A DNA stretch of 64,000 nucleotides from JAVBWO01 sp036677375 (GCA_036677375.1 JAVBWO010000012.1:124001-188000); one strand, 5' to 3'. Shown: positions 25,312 to 34,928, numbered from the stretch's first letter. Made by a program: numbers and translations. Notes: generated by a model from the sequence alone, not told the origin.

Positions 25312-26820
25312 TTACCCTTGAGAAACCGCTACACTTTCATCCGGGATCCGATTAGCCTTTTTCTGAAGAGACAAAACGTCTTCTCCGAAAACCCTGTCGA
25401 GATGCTCCTGGCTAAAAGGCTTGGTAAATTGGCTTACAATAGGTACAACCGCCAAAGGAATCACCATGGCGCAGCAGCTCACAACAGCAGTCTGGGCGGG
25501 CACTAAAGCGGTGCCAATCACTGCGATGCAGAGACCACTCAGCATACCGGCCATTGCTCCGGCTTTGGTGGTCTTTTTGGAGAAAAGACCCCAAATCATC
25601 GGCGCGATAAAGCTGCCGGAAACAGCACCCCAGGAAAATGCCATCAGATTCACGATAACGCTGGGCGGATCCATGGCAATGAAAAAAGAAAGAGCCACAA
25701 AGGCAACGCATAAAATCCGCATTAAGACTACCTGAGTAGATTTCTTCAGATCAGGTTTGGCCACTTGCATAAAGTCAACGGCTACAGAGGAACTGGAAAC
25801 CAGAACCAAAGAGGACAAGGTAGACATGGAAGCGGCTAAAACCAGCACTAAAATCAAAGCAAGCACCGCGGAAGGCATCGTTTGCTGCAACATGGTTGGT
25901 ACGATCCTATCTACATTGCCGCCCACCGCATCCAGATTATTGAAGAATAAGTGGCTCAGGCTGCCGGTAAAATAAGCGCCAAAGGCAACCCAGAGAGAAA
26001 GTAGAAAAGTGACCCAGGTAGCACTCTTGACCACCCGTTCATCCTTGATGGCATAAAATTTTTGCGTCATTTGCGGCATGCCCCAGGTTCCGAGAGAAGT
26101 CAGCGTCACTAAGGCAACCAACTGGATGACGCCGGGAGGTCCCACGGGAGATGTCAATTTCGGATCAATGGCGGTGAGCTTGGGGATGATATTGGCAAAG
26201 CCGCCAACCTGCGGGCTCCCCACGACAAAATATAATAAGAACAAAACGCCAAAGATCATGACGATGCCTTGAAACAAATCGGCTAAAGCCACGGCTTTAT
26301 AGCCACCCATCACCAGGTAAAAAGCGGTGACACCGGCAATAATGATAAGACCTAAAATGTAAGGGATACCAAATACCGATTCAAAAAGATAGCTCAGGCC
26401 GGAATAGACCGAGCTGGTATAGGGAACTAAGAAAACAAAAATAATGAGAGCCGCCAGCAGTTTTATTGCTTTGGAATCATAACGCTGACGCAAAAATTCC
26501 GGCATGGTGATGGCTTTCAGCCGCACCGTCATGTTGTGGAGAGGTTTTGCCAGAAGCTTCCAAGCTAAAAAGCAGCCGATCACGGCATTGCCAATCACGA
26601 TCCATAAAGTAGAAAGACCAAAACCCCAGCCCAACTTGCCGGCGTAGCCAATAAAGACTACGGCAGAAAAATAGGTGGTCCCATAGGAGAAAGAAGAGAT
26701 CCAGGGTCCCATTGTTCTGCCACCCAGCACAAAGTCGCCGATGGTTTTGGTTTTTTTCATGCCTACCCAGCCCAACACCAGCATCAACACGATGTAGGCC
26801 GCAATAATTGCGAATTTCAT
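25312..26820 (-). CDS. Sodium:solute symporter family transporter
   Basis: 502 residues with about 13 membrane helices. The N-terminus (IVLMLVLGWVGMKKTKTIGDFVLGGR) and the segment ALADLFQGIVMIFGVLFLLY are typical of the SSS family near PanF/PutP. A C-terminal hydrophilic tail of about 30 residues follows the last helix. The ATG at 26820 follows a TTG codon that could also serve. It is first in the unit ahead of paaK-iorA-iorB, so a carboxylate or aryl-acid substrate is inferred, not shown. Confidence 0.88.
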   Translation of the reverse strand: MKFAIIAAYIVLMLVLGWVGMKKTKTIGDFVLGGRTMGPWISSFSYGTTYFSAVVFIGYAGKLGWGFGLSTLWIVIGNAVIGCFLAWKLLAKPLHNMTVRLKAITMPEFLRQRYDSKAIKLLAALIIFVFLVPYTSSVYSGLSYLFESVFGIPYILGLIIIAGVTAFYLVMGGYKAVALADLFQGIVMIFGVLFLLYFVVGSPQVGGFANIIPKLTAIDPKLTSPVGPPGVIQLVALVTLTSLGTWGMPQMTQKFYAIKDERVVKSATWVTFLLSLWVAFGAYFTGSLSHLFFNNLDAVGGNVDRIVPTMLQQTMPSAVLALILVLVLAASMSTLSSLVLVSSSSVAVDFMQVAKPDLKKSTQVVLMRILCVAFVALSFFIAMDPPSVIVNLMAFSWGAVSGSFIAPMIWGLFSKKTTKAGAMAGMLSGLCIAVIGTALVPAQTAVVSCCAMVIPLAVVPIVSQFTKPFSQEHLDRVFGEDVLSLQKKANRIPDESVAVSQG

Positions 26821-26971
26821 CAAAATCTACCGTCCTTCCGTTCTAAATCATGACTTCTACCAATCTACATAATAATTTTACCAATTGAATCCCGTCTTGC
26901 TCTACTGTTCTACCGCTGTCTTACGCTACCGTTCTGCCGTCCTCCTCTCTGCAAAATCCTTAAACATCATA

Positions 26972-27000
26972 ATTATACTATATTTCCTCTTTTTTCGCAA
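26972..27000 (-). promoter_or_regulatory. Sigma-A promoter for the symporter-paaK-iorAB unit
   Basis: On the minus strand: TTGCGA (27000-26995), 17 bases, TATAAT (26977-26972). The leader is about 145 nt and contains several AGnACGGTAG-like short repeats of unknown meaning. Confidence 0.6.
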
Positions 27001-27028
27001 GGATCTCCTGTCTGTATCCTATCTTTCT

Positions 27029-28423
27029 TTAGTTCTGGGAGCCCTTCTCAAAAAGCCATTTCCGGCCGGAAGCAATGGCTTTTTCCACTGCCTCGGGAGC
27101 CGGACCGCCGGGAACCCGACGGGCGTCCACACATTTTTCCACCGCGATATATTCATAGATATCACCGGCAAAAATGGGGGAAAATTCCTGCAGGACGGAA
27201 AGGGGGATCTCTTCTAAGGCGCACTCCTCTTTTTCGCAATAGAGAACCAGCTTGCCCACCACCGCATGAGCTTCCCGGAAAGGCAAGCCGCGGCTTGCCA
27301 GATAATCTGCTGCGTCGGTAGCATTGGTAAAACCGCTTTGAGCGCTAAGGAGCATCTTGGCCCGGTTAACCCGCATGGTGGAAAGCATGGGGGCATAGAC
27401 CAAAAGGCATTTTTTCACGGTGTCCACCGTATCAAATAAGGCTTCTTTGTCTTCCTGCATATCTTTGTTATAGGCCAGAGGCAGTCCCTTCATCACGGTC
27501 AAAAGCCCCATCAAATGACCGAATACCCGGCCGCTTTTCCCCCGCACCAGCTCGGCCACATCGGGGTTTTTCTTTTGCGGCATAATGGAGGAGCCTGTGC
27601 TGTAGCCGTCGTCTAAGCTGATAAAGGCAAATTCATTGCTGGCCCAGAGAATGATCTCTTCGGAAAGCCTGGATAAATGCATCATAAGAATAGAAGCATC
27701 CGCACAGAACTCGACGGCAAAATCCCGGTCGCTGACACCGTCTATGGTGTTTTGACTGATCGTGGCAAATCCCAGTTTCTCCTGGACGCTGTAGCGGTCG
27801 ATGGGGAAAGTGGTGCCTGCCAATGCCCCCGACCCCAAGGGCATACAGTCGGTACGTTCATAACAATCGCTGAGACGTTGGGCGTCCCGGCGGAACATCT
27901 GAAAATAAGCCATCAAATGATGTGCTAAAGTAATCGGCTGCGCTTTTTGCAGATGGGTATAACCGGGCATAATAGTCTCTCTATGGGCATCCGCCAAATC
28001 CAGAATGACCTTTTCCAGTTTATAGAGAAGCTCAAGAATCGCATTGATCTCATCTTTCATATAGAGACGGATATCTAATGCTACCTGGTCATTTCTGCTC
28101 CTGGCCGTATGCAGGCGCTTGGCTACGGAACCGATCTTGGCAGTCAAAAGCTTTTCCACATTCATATGGATATCTTCGGCGCCGATCTCAAATTCCACAT
28201 GGCCGGTTTCGATATCAGCTAAAACCGCATTTAAGCCCTCTATGATCTTAGCGGCGTCTTCTTTTGTGATGATGTCCTGCTCGCCCAGCATCGCCGCATG
28301 GGCAACGGAACCCTGGATATCCTGACGGTACAGGCGTTTATCAAATGAAATGGAAGAATGAAAATCCTCTACCAATGCATCGGTTCCCTTGGCAAAACGT
28401 CCGCCCCATAGCTTGTCACTCAT
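27029..28423 (-). CDS. argH: Argininosuccinate lyase
   Basis: 464 residues, full length. It splits argininosuccinate into arginine and fumarate. The fumarase-superfamily signature GSSIMPQKKNPDVAELVRG (about residue 280), the N-terminal LWGGRFAKGTDALVEDFHSS and the catalytic region around PGYTHLQKAQPITLAHHLM (about 155-175) are intact. I use the ATG at 28423 (AGGAGG upstream, AGTTTG between); a TTG directly before is less likely. It is monocistronic; argG is not in the window. Confidence 0.96.
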   Translation of the reverse strand: MSDKLWGGRFAKGTDALVEDFHSSISFDKRLYRQDIQGSVAHAAMLGEQDIITKEDAAKIIEGLNAVLADIETGHVEFEIGAEDIHMNVEKLLTAKIGSVAKRLHTARSRNDQVALDIRLYMKDEINAILELLYKLEKVILDLADAHRETIMPGYTHLQKAQPITLAHHLMAYFQMFRRDAQRLSDCYERTDCMPLGSGALAGTTFPIDRYSVQEKLGFATISQNTIDGVSDRDFAVEFCADASILMMHLSRLSEEIILWASNEFAFISLDDGYSTGSSIMPQKKNPDVAELVRGKSGRVFGHLMGLLTVMKGLPLAYNKDMQEDKEALFDTVDTVKKCLLVYAPMLSTMRVNRAKMLLSAQSGFTNATDAADYLASRGLPFREAHAVVGKLVLYCEKEECALEEIPLSVLQEFSPIFAGDIYEYIAVEKCVDARRVPGGPAPEAVEKAIASGRKWLFEKGSQN

Positions 28424-28583
28424 CAAACTTCCTCCTAAATTACAGTATTAATCTTTTATTGCTTCTTTTATTGCTTCTTTTATGGCCCTTTTAATATTTC
28501 TCTTCCCACAAGATGTTTACCGCTTTCATATACGGGCAGCGTAACATCAATTAGATTCAAGTCACTGGAAATCCATAAATATT

Positions 28584-28612
28584 ATTATAGCATCAAACAG
28601 CAGGGATGACCA
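28584..28612 (-). promoter_or_regulatory. Possible sigma-A promoter for argH
   Basis: On the minus strand: TGGTCA (28612-28607), 17 bases, TATAAT (28589-28584). The -35 box is weak. It implies a ~155-nt leader. Confidence 0.45.
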
Positions 28613-28734
28613 GAATATTTGCGGTTTTAGCTTATTTCTTTTAATAATTTTCTGTTTTCGCGATTTTTACCATGCTTTAGCTTAGGTTTTACAATTCTTC
28701 TTAATTCGTTCCAGCGCCAAGCGCCGGATAAACA

Positions 28735-28768
28735 TAAAGCGGGCCGGCTGTTTTCCACCGGTCCGCCT
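28735..28768 (-). terminator. Terminator after rubrerythrin
   Basis: GCGGACCGG and CCGGCCCGC (minus strand) pair with one G-U around a ten-base loop and are followed by TTTATGTTT. Confidence 0.7.
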
Positions 28769-28821
28769 TATGCTTTCAATTTTTCTTGTCATGCCTGTTC
28801 CTGGTCCCAAAGCTCCCAATT

Positions 28822-29367
28822 TTAGAAATATCTTTTCAACAAACCGGCAAAACCACAGCCGTGACGCGCTTCATCTTTACACATTTCATGAACGGTGTCA
28901 TGAATCGCATCATAATTTAATTGCTTGGCTAAGGTCGCCAAATCTTTTTTACCCTGGCAGGCGCCATGCTCGGCAGCAGCGCGCAATTCCAGGTTTTTCT
29001 TGGTATCGGGATAAACCACTTCCCCCAGCAATTCGGCAAAACGGGCGGCATGATCGGCTTCTTCCAAGGCATAGCGCTTGAAGGCCTCGGCAATCTCGGG
29101 ATAGCCTTCCCGGTCGGCCTGGCGGGACATGGCAAGATACATCCCTACTTCGGTGCATTCCCCGGTAAAGTTGGCTCTTAAGCCTTCTATGACTCTTTCG
29201 TCCACACCTGCCGCTACACCGATCTTATGTTCGTCGGCATAAGCTGTTGTGCTTTCGGTAGCTTTTTCAGAAAACTTTTCCGCAGGAGCCTTGCATTGCG
29301 GGCATTGCGCCGGAGGCGTATCACCCTGATGAATATAACCGCAAACACTGCAAACCCATTGTTTCAT
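28822..29367 (-). CDS. Rubrerythrin with N-terminal rubredoxin domain (reverse-rubrerythrin type)
   Basis: 181 residues. The rubredoxin centre comes first (CSVCGYIHQG, then CPQCKAP, residues about 6-28), and the four-helix ferritin-like domain follows (about 50-180) with the di-iron glutamates in TGECTEVGMYLAMS and EEADHAARFAELLGE. This inverted domain order marks the reverse rubrerythrins of anaerobes, which reduce hydrogen peroxide and oxygen with NADH-derived electrons. I start at the ATG at 29367 with GGGAGGT upstream; the open frame extends further but passes beyond the promoter at 29411-29438. Confidence 0.92.
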   Translation of the reverse strand: MKQWVCSVCGYIHQGDTPPAQCPQCKAPAEKFSEKATESTTAYADEHKIGVAAGVDERVIEGLRANFTGECTEVGMYLAMSRQADREGYPEIAEAFKRYALEEADHAARFAELLGEVVYPDTKKNLELRAAAEHGACQGKKDLATLAKQLNYDAIHDTVHEMCKDEARHGCGFAGLLKRYF

Positions 29368-29390
29368 TTTGACGACCTCCCATATATTAT

Positions 29391-29438
29391 TAATAATTAT
29401 TACTAATAATAGTATAGCATAAAATCCTATCCTGTCAA
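29391..29438 (-). promoter_or_regulatory. Rubrerythrin promoter with palindromic operator
   Basis: On the minus strand: TTGACA (29438-29433), 16 bases, TATACT (29416-29411). Just downstream is the perfect palindrome TAATAATTATTA (29391-29402), within a wider TATTATTA...TAATAATA repeat. This resembles a PerR box (TTATAATNATTATAA) in a gene class often under PerR, but the match is loose. Confidence 0.6.
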
Positions 29439-29503
29439 GCACAATTTGAAATTTAATTTAATTTCAACCAAATTCATCCAAATTTATCTGATTCTTGATT
29501 GTT

Positions 29504-29884
29504 TTAGCCCAAATAAGCAATGGCTTCGATCTCAACCAAAGCATCCTTAGGCAGACAGGCCACTTCAACCGTACTACGGCTGGGATATGGTTTTGTGAGA
29601 TATTCGGAATAAATGCCATTGACCGTGACAAAATCCTGCAGATCCTTTACAAAAATCGTTGTTTTTACGATATGCTCCAAAGTACCGCCGGCTTCTTTTA
29701 AGATAGCGGCAAGATTCTTCATGACCTGGCGGGTCTGAGCCTCCACACCTTCCGGTATGATACCCGTGGCGGGATCAAAACCAAGTTGACCGGAAACAAA
29801 AATCATATCTCCCGTTTTGATTCCCTGCGCGTAAGGACCGATAGCCGCAGGAGCATTCACCGTGCTGATCTCTTGTTTTTTCAT
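29504..29884 (-). CDS. ridA: RidA family reactive-intermediate deaminase
   Basis: 126 residues. RidA proteins hydrolyse enamine/imine intermediates released by PLP enzymes such as threonine dehydratase. GPYAQGIKTGDMIFVSGQLG (about residues 16-35), the catalytic arginine in YPSRSTVEVACLP (about 100-112) and the final glutamate in VEIEAIAY are present, so an active deaminase is expected. GGAAAGAACATG precedes the gene. It is probably monocistronic. Confidence 0.94.
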   Translation of the reverse strand: MKKQEISTVNAPAAIGPYAQGIKTGDMIFVSGQLGFDPATGIIPEGVEAQTRQVMKNLAAILKEAGGTLEHIVKTTIFVKDLQDFVTVNGIYSEYLTKPYPSRSTVEVACLPKDALVEIEAIAYLG

Positions 29885-29926
29885 GTTCTTTCCTCTTCTT
29901 TCCTCCGTATGTTTTCAATAATTGTG

Positions 29927-29955
29927 TTGCACACAAATTTATTTTAGCTTACAAT
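29927..29955 (+). promoter_or_regulatory. Sigma-A promoter for the MATE gene
   Basis: TTGCAC (29927-29932), 17 bases, TACAAT (29950-29955), 52 bp before the start codon. Confidence 0.5.
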
Positions 29956-29980
29956 AAGCATAGTTGCAATTTGATTGTAA
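29949..29980 (+). promoter_or_regulatory. Inverted repeat overlapping the MATE promoter
   Basis: TTACAAT (29949-29955) and ATTGTAA (29974-29980) are perfect inverted arms covering the -10 box and the likely transcription start. It could be an operator for an unlinked regulator. Confidence 0.4.
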
Positions 29981-30007
29981 AAATTTCCCTGGAATGGACG
30001 TGGTTTG

Positions 30008-31384
30008 ATGACAGATGCGTTAAAAAATAAAAGCCTTGGTATGGATATGACAACCGGAGTGCCTTGGAAGCAAATTGCTCTTTTTTCCATTCCTCTTCTC
30101 ATTGGGAATGCTTTTCAGCAATTATATAATGTTGTAGACAGTATCATCGTTGGACGCATTGTGGGAACCGAAGCATTGGCAGCCGTTGGCACCGCTTTTC
30201 CGGTGCTTTTTTTAATGATTGCCCTCTTTGTGGGAATCAGCATGGGCTCCTCCGTTTTAATCTCCCAATATTTTGGCGCCAAGGATGAAGAGAAGATCCG
30301 CCGTACCGTCAGTACAACCTATATCCTTATTTTCTTTCTTTCTATCGCCATCACCGCCATAGGACTACTTTCCTCCGCCGCCCTGCTCCGCTTAATGAAA
30401 ACACCGGAAGAGGTCATGCCCTATGCCACAGGTTATCTGAACATCTTGTTTTTGGGCACCCTGCCTAACTTTGGCTACAATGCCATTGCCGGCATTCTGC
30501 GCGGGGTGGGCAATTCCAAAACGCCCCTTTACCTTTTGATTATCGCTACTGTTATGAATATCGTGCTGGACCTGATCTTTGTCGGCCTGTTCCACTGGGG
30601 GGTCGCCGGCGCGGCCTGGGCGACTATCATATCGCAAACAACCTCCTTCATCATGGGAGCAATGTACCTGAATATGAGCAGGAGCCTCCTGAAAATCGAT
30701 TTTAAACATCTGATTTTTGATCATGCTATCTTAAAAGGCATCTTAAAACTAGGCATTCCCACAGGAATCCAGCAAACGACTCTTTCTCTCGGCATGATGG
30801 CCATTCAAAGCCTGGTCAACAGCTACGGTACCGAAGTGATCGCCGGTTTCAACGGCGCTTCCAAAGTGGATTCCTTTGCGATTATGGTCATCTTGAACTT
30901 CGGCATCGCCACCTCTACTTTTGTAGGGCAGAATATCGGCGCCAACCGTATGGACCGGGTTCATGCCTGTACCAAAAGTACCACCATCATGTCTTCTCTG
31001 GTCTCTTTGGGCATTGCCTTGGTGCTGATCCTTCTCAGGCACCCCATTATGAGCCTTTTTGACGATAATGCCGCCGTCATGCTGGCGGGAGCGCAATACC
31101 TGATCTATACGGCTCCCTTTTATTTTCTTTTTGCCATTATGCAGGTATATGTGGGAGTGATGCGGGGCGCCGGGGAAGCCGTCATCCCCATGCTCCTTAC
31201 TTTATTGACCTTATGGATTGTCCGGGTCCCCATTGCCACGTTCCTCTCCCATCAAATGAACAGTCCCATTGGGATCTGGCTGGCCACCCCCGCCGGCTGG
31301 CTCATCGGAGCCACCGCTTCTTATATTTATTACCGCAGCGGCCGCTGGAAGAACAAAGCCATGATCCTTTTCCCGCAAAGTTAG
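30008..31384 (+). CDS. MATE family multidrug/cation efflux protein
   Basis: 458 residues with about 12 membrane helices in two homologous halves. The NorM/DinF-like pattern PLLIGNAFQQLYNVVDSIIVGR (shortened: LYNVVDSIIVG, about residues 38-48) and the matching GFNGASKVDSFAIMV in the second half identify the family. Such proteins export drugs or metabolites by Na+ or H+ antiport. The ATG at 30008 is preferred to the TTG just before. The ribosome binding site is weak. It is monocistronic and ends at a strong terminator. Confidence 0.9.
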   Translation: MTDALKNKSLGMDMTTGVPWKQIALFSIPLLIGNAFQQLYNVVDSIIVGRIVGTEALAAVGTAFPVLFLMIALFVGISMGSSVLISQYFGAKDEEKIRRTVSTTYILIFFLSIAITAIGLLSSAALLRLMKTPEEVMPYATGYLNILFLGTLPNFGYNAIAGILRGVGNSKTPLYLLIIATVMNIVLDLIFVGLFHWGVAGAAWATIISQTTSFIMGAMYLNMSRSLLKIDFKHLIFDHAILKGILKLGIPTGIQQTTLSLGMMAIQSLVNSYGTEVIAGFNGASKVDSFAIMVILNFGIATSTFVGQNIGANRMDRVHACTKSTTIMSSLVSLGIALVLILLRHPIMSLFDDNAAVMLAGAQYLIYTAPFYFLFAIMQVYVGVMRGAGEAVIPMLLTLLTLWIVRVPIATFLSHQMNSPIGIWLATPAGWLIGATASYIYYRSGRWKNKAMILFPQS

Positions 31385-31450
31385 TGATTGGAATCTACTG
31401 CGTTTTTGTGTAAGATTTTTATTATACCGTCCATATCATGCATTTACTAC

Positions 31451-31495
31451 AAAAAGTAAGGGTCTCCGGGATACCGGAGACCCTTACTTTTTTAT
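31451..31495. terminator. Strong terminator after the MATE gene
   Basis: A perfect 19-bp stem (31451-31469 with 31474-31492; core AAGGGTCTCCGG) with loop GATA, flanked by A- and T-runs, active for both strands (MATE gene and fdhD). Confidence 0.88.
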
Positions 31496-31552
31496 TTGCA
31501 GGACATTACTTTAGAGTAACACAACACTTTCTGACTTTTCCATTCCATTGAT

Positions 31553-32236
31553 TCAGCAATATACATTCATATCCTGCCCGCGGATAAAACCAACCAAGGT
31601 CATATTGGATGCTTTGGCTTTTTCCACACCTCCTGTTGTCGCCGCGGAACGGGACAACAGAACCCCAATGCCGTGTTCTGCCGCCAGACTAACAATGGAC
31701 GTTGTCAAACGGCAGGTCAAAGCAACAATCTTATCTTCCAACGGGATATCATTTAAGAAGGCGTGGCCCAAAAGCTTATACATGGCATTATGCCGGCTGA
31801 TATCCTCTGTAAAATAGAGGGGCTCGCTGCCCCGGCAAAGCAGGGCGCTGTGCGCTGCGCCCGTTTGCGTAAATAAGGCGGCCTTCCCTTCCAATATCTT
31901 CATGATGCCGCTGTATTGAGAGATAGGCAGGCTAATTTTAGCACTTTTATTTTCAGGCTCCCGCACCGTTTTACTTTGCGTATCCCGGATCATGGCATCA
32001 ATCTTTTTTGATGGATCCTCCACTTTGATGGATAAAATATCCCGGGGCGCCGTGATCATCCCGGCTTCCCAAAGGAGACCCGCCGTCAATTCCGTCAATT
32101 GAGCGGGAGTACACAGCACCTTTTGCCAAAAGCAGCCGTTAAGATCAATCTGGTATTCCGCTTCCACGGCCAGAATATCCCAGGTACTGCCGGCAGCCTT
32201 TTGCACCGGCAGTTTTTCCGTTATCACGGTTGCCAT
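31553..32236 (-). CDS. fdhD: FdhD-like sulfurtransferase for formate dehydrogenase, divergent
   Basis: 227 residues. The C-terminal half follows FdhD: FTQTGAAHSALLC, a DISRHNAMYKLLGHAF motif and TLVGFIRGQDMNVYC. FdhD carries sulfur from IscS to the molybdenum cofactor of formate dehydrogenase. The usual SSCGxCG cysteine motif, expected upstream of the TGxxH segment, is missing; in its place is the region around KISLPISQYSGIMKI. Cysteines do occur elsewhere (residues near 35, 42, 132 and 169, and at the C-terminus). It follows fdhA by 13 bp. Family assignment is firm, mechanism less so. Confidence 0.85.
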   Translation of the reverse strand: MATVITEKLPVQKAAGSTWDILAVEAEYQIDLNGCFWQKVLCTPAQLTELTAGLLWEAGMITAPRDILSIKVEDPSKKIDAMIRDTQSKTVREPENKSAKISLPISQYSGIMKILEGKAALFTQTGAAHSALLCRGSEPLYFTEDISRHNAMYKLLGHAFLNDIPLEDKIVALTCRLTTSIVSLAAEHGIGVLLSRSAATTGGVEKAKASNMTLVGFIRGQDMNVYC

Positions 32237-32249
32237 TATAGCCCCCCCC

Positions 32250-34928
32250 TCAAGCCTTTTGGATACTTACCGCGCAGGCCTTTAATTCCGGGATCTTCGC
32301 CTTAGGGTCCATGGCCGAATTGGTCAGGAGATTGGCGTTGCCCTCGCTGTAATGGAAGGGCATGAACACCACATCCTGCCGGATCTTTTCACTGAGCCTG
32401 GCAGTGGTTTTCAACTCGCCGCGGCGCGAACGGACCACAACCGTATCCCCGTTCTGAATGCCTAAAGCCGCGGCAGCGGTGGGATTGATCTCGATAAAGG
32501 ATTGCCCCGCCAGGCGGTTGAGACCTTCCACCTGTCCGGTCATAGTGCGGGTATGGTATTGATAAAGCAGACGGCCGGTAGTCAGGATATAAGGATATTC
32601 CGGATCGGGCAGCTCGGCGCTGGGCCGGTAATCGGTGGCCGTAAAAAGTCCCTTGCCCCGGGAAAAAGAATCTTTGTGCAGATAAGGGGTGCCGGGGTGA
32701 TGCAGGTTGGGACACGGCCATTGCAGGCTGCCCTCTTCCTCCAAACGCCGGTAAGTAATGCCGCCGTAAGACGGCGTTAAAAAAGAAAGCTCATCCATGA
32801 TATCCTCGGGAGAACGGGCGACACTGCAATAGCCTAAACCGTCCATGACCGAAAGCAGGATCTCGGTATCGGCTTTGGCGTTGCCCTTGGGGGGAATGGC
32901 CTTGCGAACCCGCTGCACACGGCGTTCGGTATTGGTGAAGGTGCCGTCCTTTTCCGCAAAAGAAGCGGCAGGCAGTACCACATCCGCCAAAGCGGCCGTC
33001 TCGGTAAGGAAAATATCCTGCACCACCAGGAAGTCAAGACTTGCCAGGGCATGCAACACATGGTTGGTATCCGGCTCGGACAAAGCGGGGTTTTCTCCCA
33101 TAATATATAAGAGGGATATCTTACCGGAAACGGCGCCCTCCATAATCTCCATCACCGTCAAGCCGGGGGCTTCCGGCAATTGGGGCACTCCCCACCAATG
33201 GGCGAATTTCTCCCGGATATTGGGATCACCGACCTTTTGATAGCCAGGCAATACATCCGGCAGACACCCCATATCACAGGCGCCTTGCACGTTATTTTGC
33301 CCCCGCAAGGGATTGATGCCGCCATATTCATGACCGATATGACCGCATAACAATGCCAGATTGGACAAAGCCATCACCGAGTCGGTGCCGGTGGTATGTT
33401 GGGTAATGCCCATGGCGTAGAAAATACCGGCCCGTTTGGCGCCCGCATAGAGCCGGGCCGCTTTTTTGATATCTTCGGCGGCAACGCCGCAAATCTCCGC
33501 CGCTTTTTCCGCTGTCCAATTTTGCAATAAAGCAGCTAACGCTGCATAATTTTCCGTCCGCTGGTCAATAAAAGTACCGTTCGTCAGGTTCTCATCCAGG
33601 ATCGTCCGCATCATGCCGTTAATCAAAGCGATATTAGTTCCAGGGCGGATCTGTAAAAAGACTTCCGCATGATTGCACATATCCACATAGCGGGGCTCCG
33701 CCACAATAATTTTTGCACCCTTTTGTTTTGCCTGCTTCATCTGGGCGGCAATCACGGGGTGTGCCTCTGTGGTGTTGGAGCCGATAATAAAGATCAGGTC
33801 CAATCCTTTGACTTCCCGGATACTGTTGGTCATGGCGCCGCTGCCTAAAGTCGTTGCCAGACCGGCAACGGTGGAAGCGTGTCACAAACGGGCGCAGTGG
33901 TCCACATTGTTGGAACCGATGACGCCGCGGAATAGCTTTTGGAAAAGATAATTCTCTTCATTGGTACAGCGGGCGGAAGAAAGACCTGCTATAGATTGCC
34001 CACCTTTGGTTTCCTTGGTTTCTTTGATCTTTTTGACCACCAAAGCGACGGCTTCCTCCCAGGAAGCCTCACGGAATTCGCCGTTTTCTTTGATCAGGGG
34101 TTGGGTCAAACGCCGGGGGCTGTCTATGAAGTTATAACCGAATTTCCCTTTTACACAGAGCAAGCCGTCATTGGCGGGACCGGGCGCCGGCTCCACCCCC
34201 ACGATCTTGCCGCCTGAAGAAATGAGATCCAACTGGCAACCTACGCCGCAATAAGCGCAAACGGTACGGGTGGCCTTGCTTTGCGGAACCTGGTATTGAT
34301 AACCATTTTTAGGGGTTAAGGCCCCCACAGGACAATTGGAAACACAATTGCCGCAGGAAACACAGCGGGATTGATCAAGAGGCAGCAGAAATTCCGGTGA
34401 AATTTGGGTTCTCATGCCTCTGCCCACCGTCTCTATGGCATACATCCCTTGCAGCTGGCTGCATACCCGAACACAGCGGTGGCAAAGGATACATTTATTC
34501 CGATCCAGATTGAAGAATGGATTGCTCTCATCCACGGGATAGGCCGGCGGCTTGGCGGGAAAGCTGCTTTCCCCCACGCCATACTCCCGGCAGTATTCCT
34601 GCAGGCGACAGTGACCGGCGGCATTACAGACCAGACATTCCACTTTATGGGTGGAAAGGATCAATTCCAAAATGGTACGCCGAGCCGTCAACACACGCTC
34701 CGAACGGGTAAAAATCTCCATGCCGTCCATAATCTCCGTGGCACAGGCTATTTTTAAATTGCGCTGTCCCGTAACTTCTACCACGCACAAACGGCAGCTG
34801 CCATCCGGTGTTAACTTCTCCATATAACACAGGGTAGGGATGTCGATGCCCATGGCCTTGGCGGCATTTAAAATGGTCATGGGCTTTTCTGCGGTAAATT
34901 TACGGTTATCAATGGTAATGGTTATCAT
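32250..34928 (-). CDS. fdhA: Formate dehydrogenase alpha subunit, selenocysteine-containing
   Basis: 892 residues when the in-frame TGA at 33882-33884 is read as selenocysteine (U349) in VDHCARLUHASTVAGLA, the position of Sec in formate dehydrogenases. N-terminal domains: a 2Fe-2S ferredoxin (C34, C45, C48, C62), a His-Cys3 cluster site (H94, C98, C101, C107), two 4Fe-4S motifs (C146-C156 and C189-C199), then the molybdopterin domain with its 4Fe-4S site (C224, C227, C231, C258). The C-terminal molybdopterin dinucleotide-binding domain begins near PYILTTGRLLYQYHT. It oxidises formate or reduces CO2, likely with NAD(P)- or ferredoxin-linked partners not seen here. fdhD follows. Automated calling would split it into two genes. 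Confidence 0.96.
33845..33884 (-). promoter_or_regulatory. SECIS element of fdhA
   Basis: In the mRNA, eleven bases after the UGA there is a perfect 7-bp stem CGUUGCC/GGCAACG (33870-33864 with 33858-33852) closed by the loop GGUCU, the same apical loop as the Escherichia coli fdhF SECIS that SelB recognises. The hairpin lies within the coding sequence. Confidence 0.9.
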
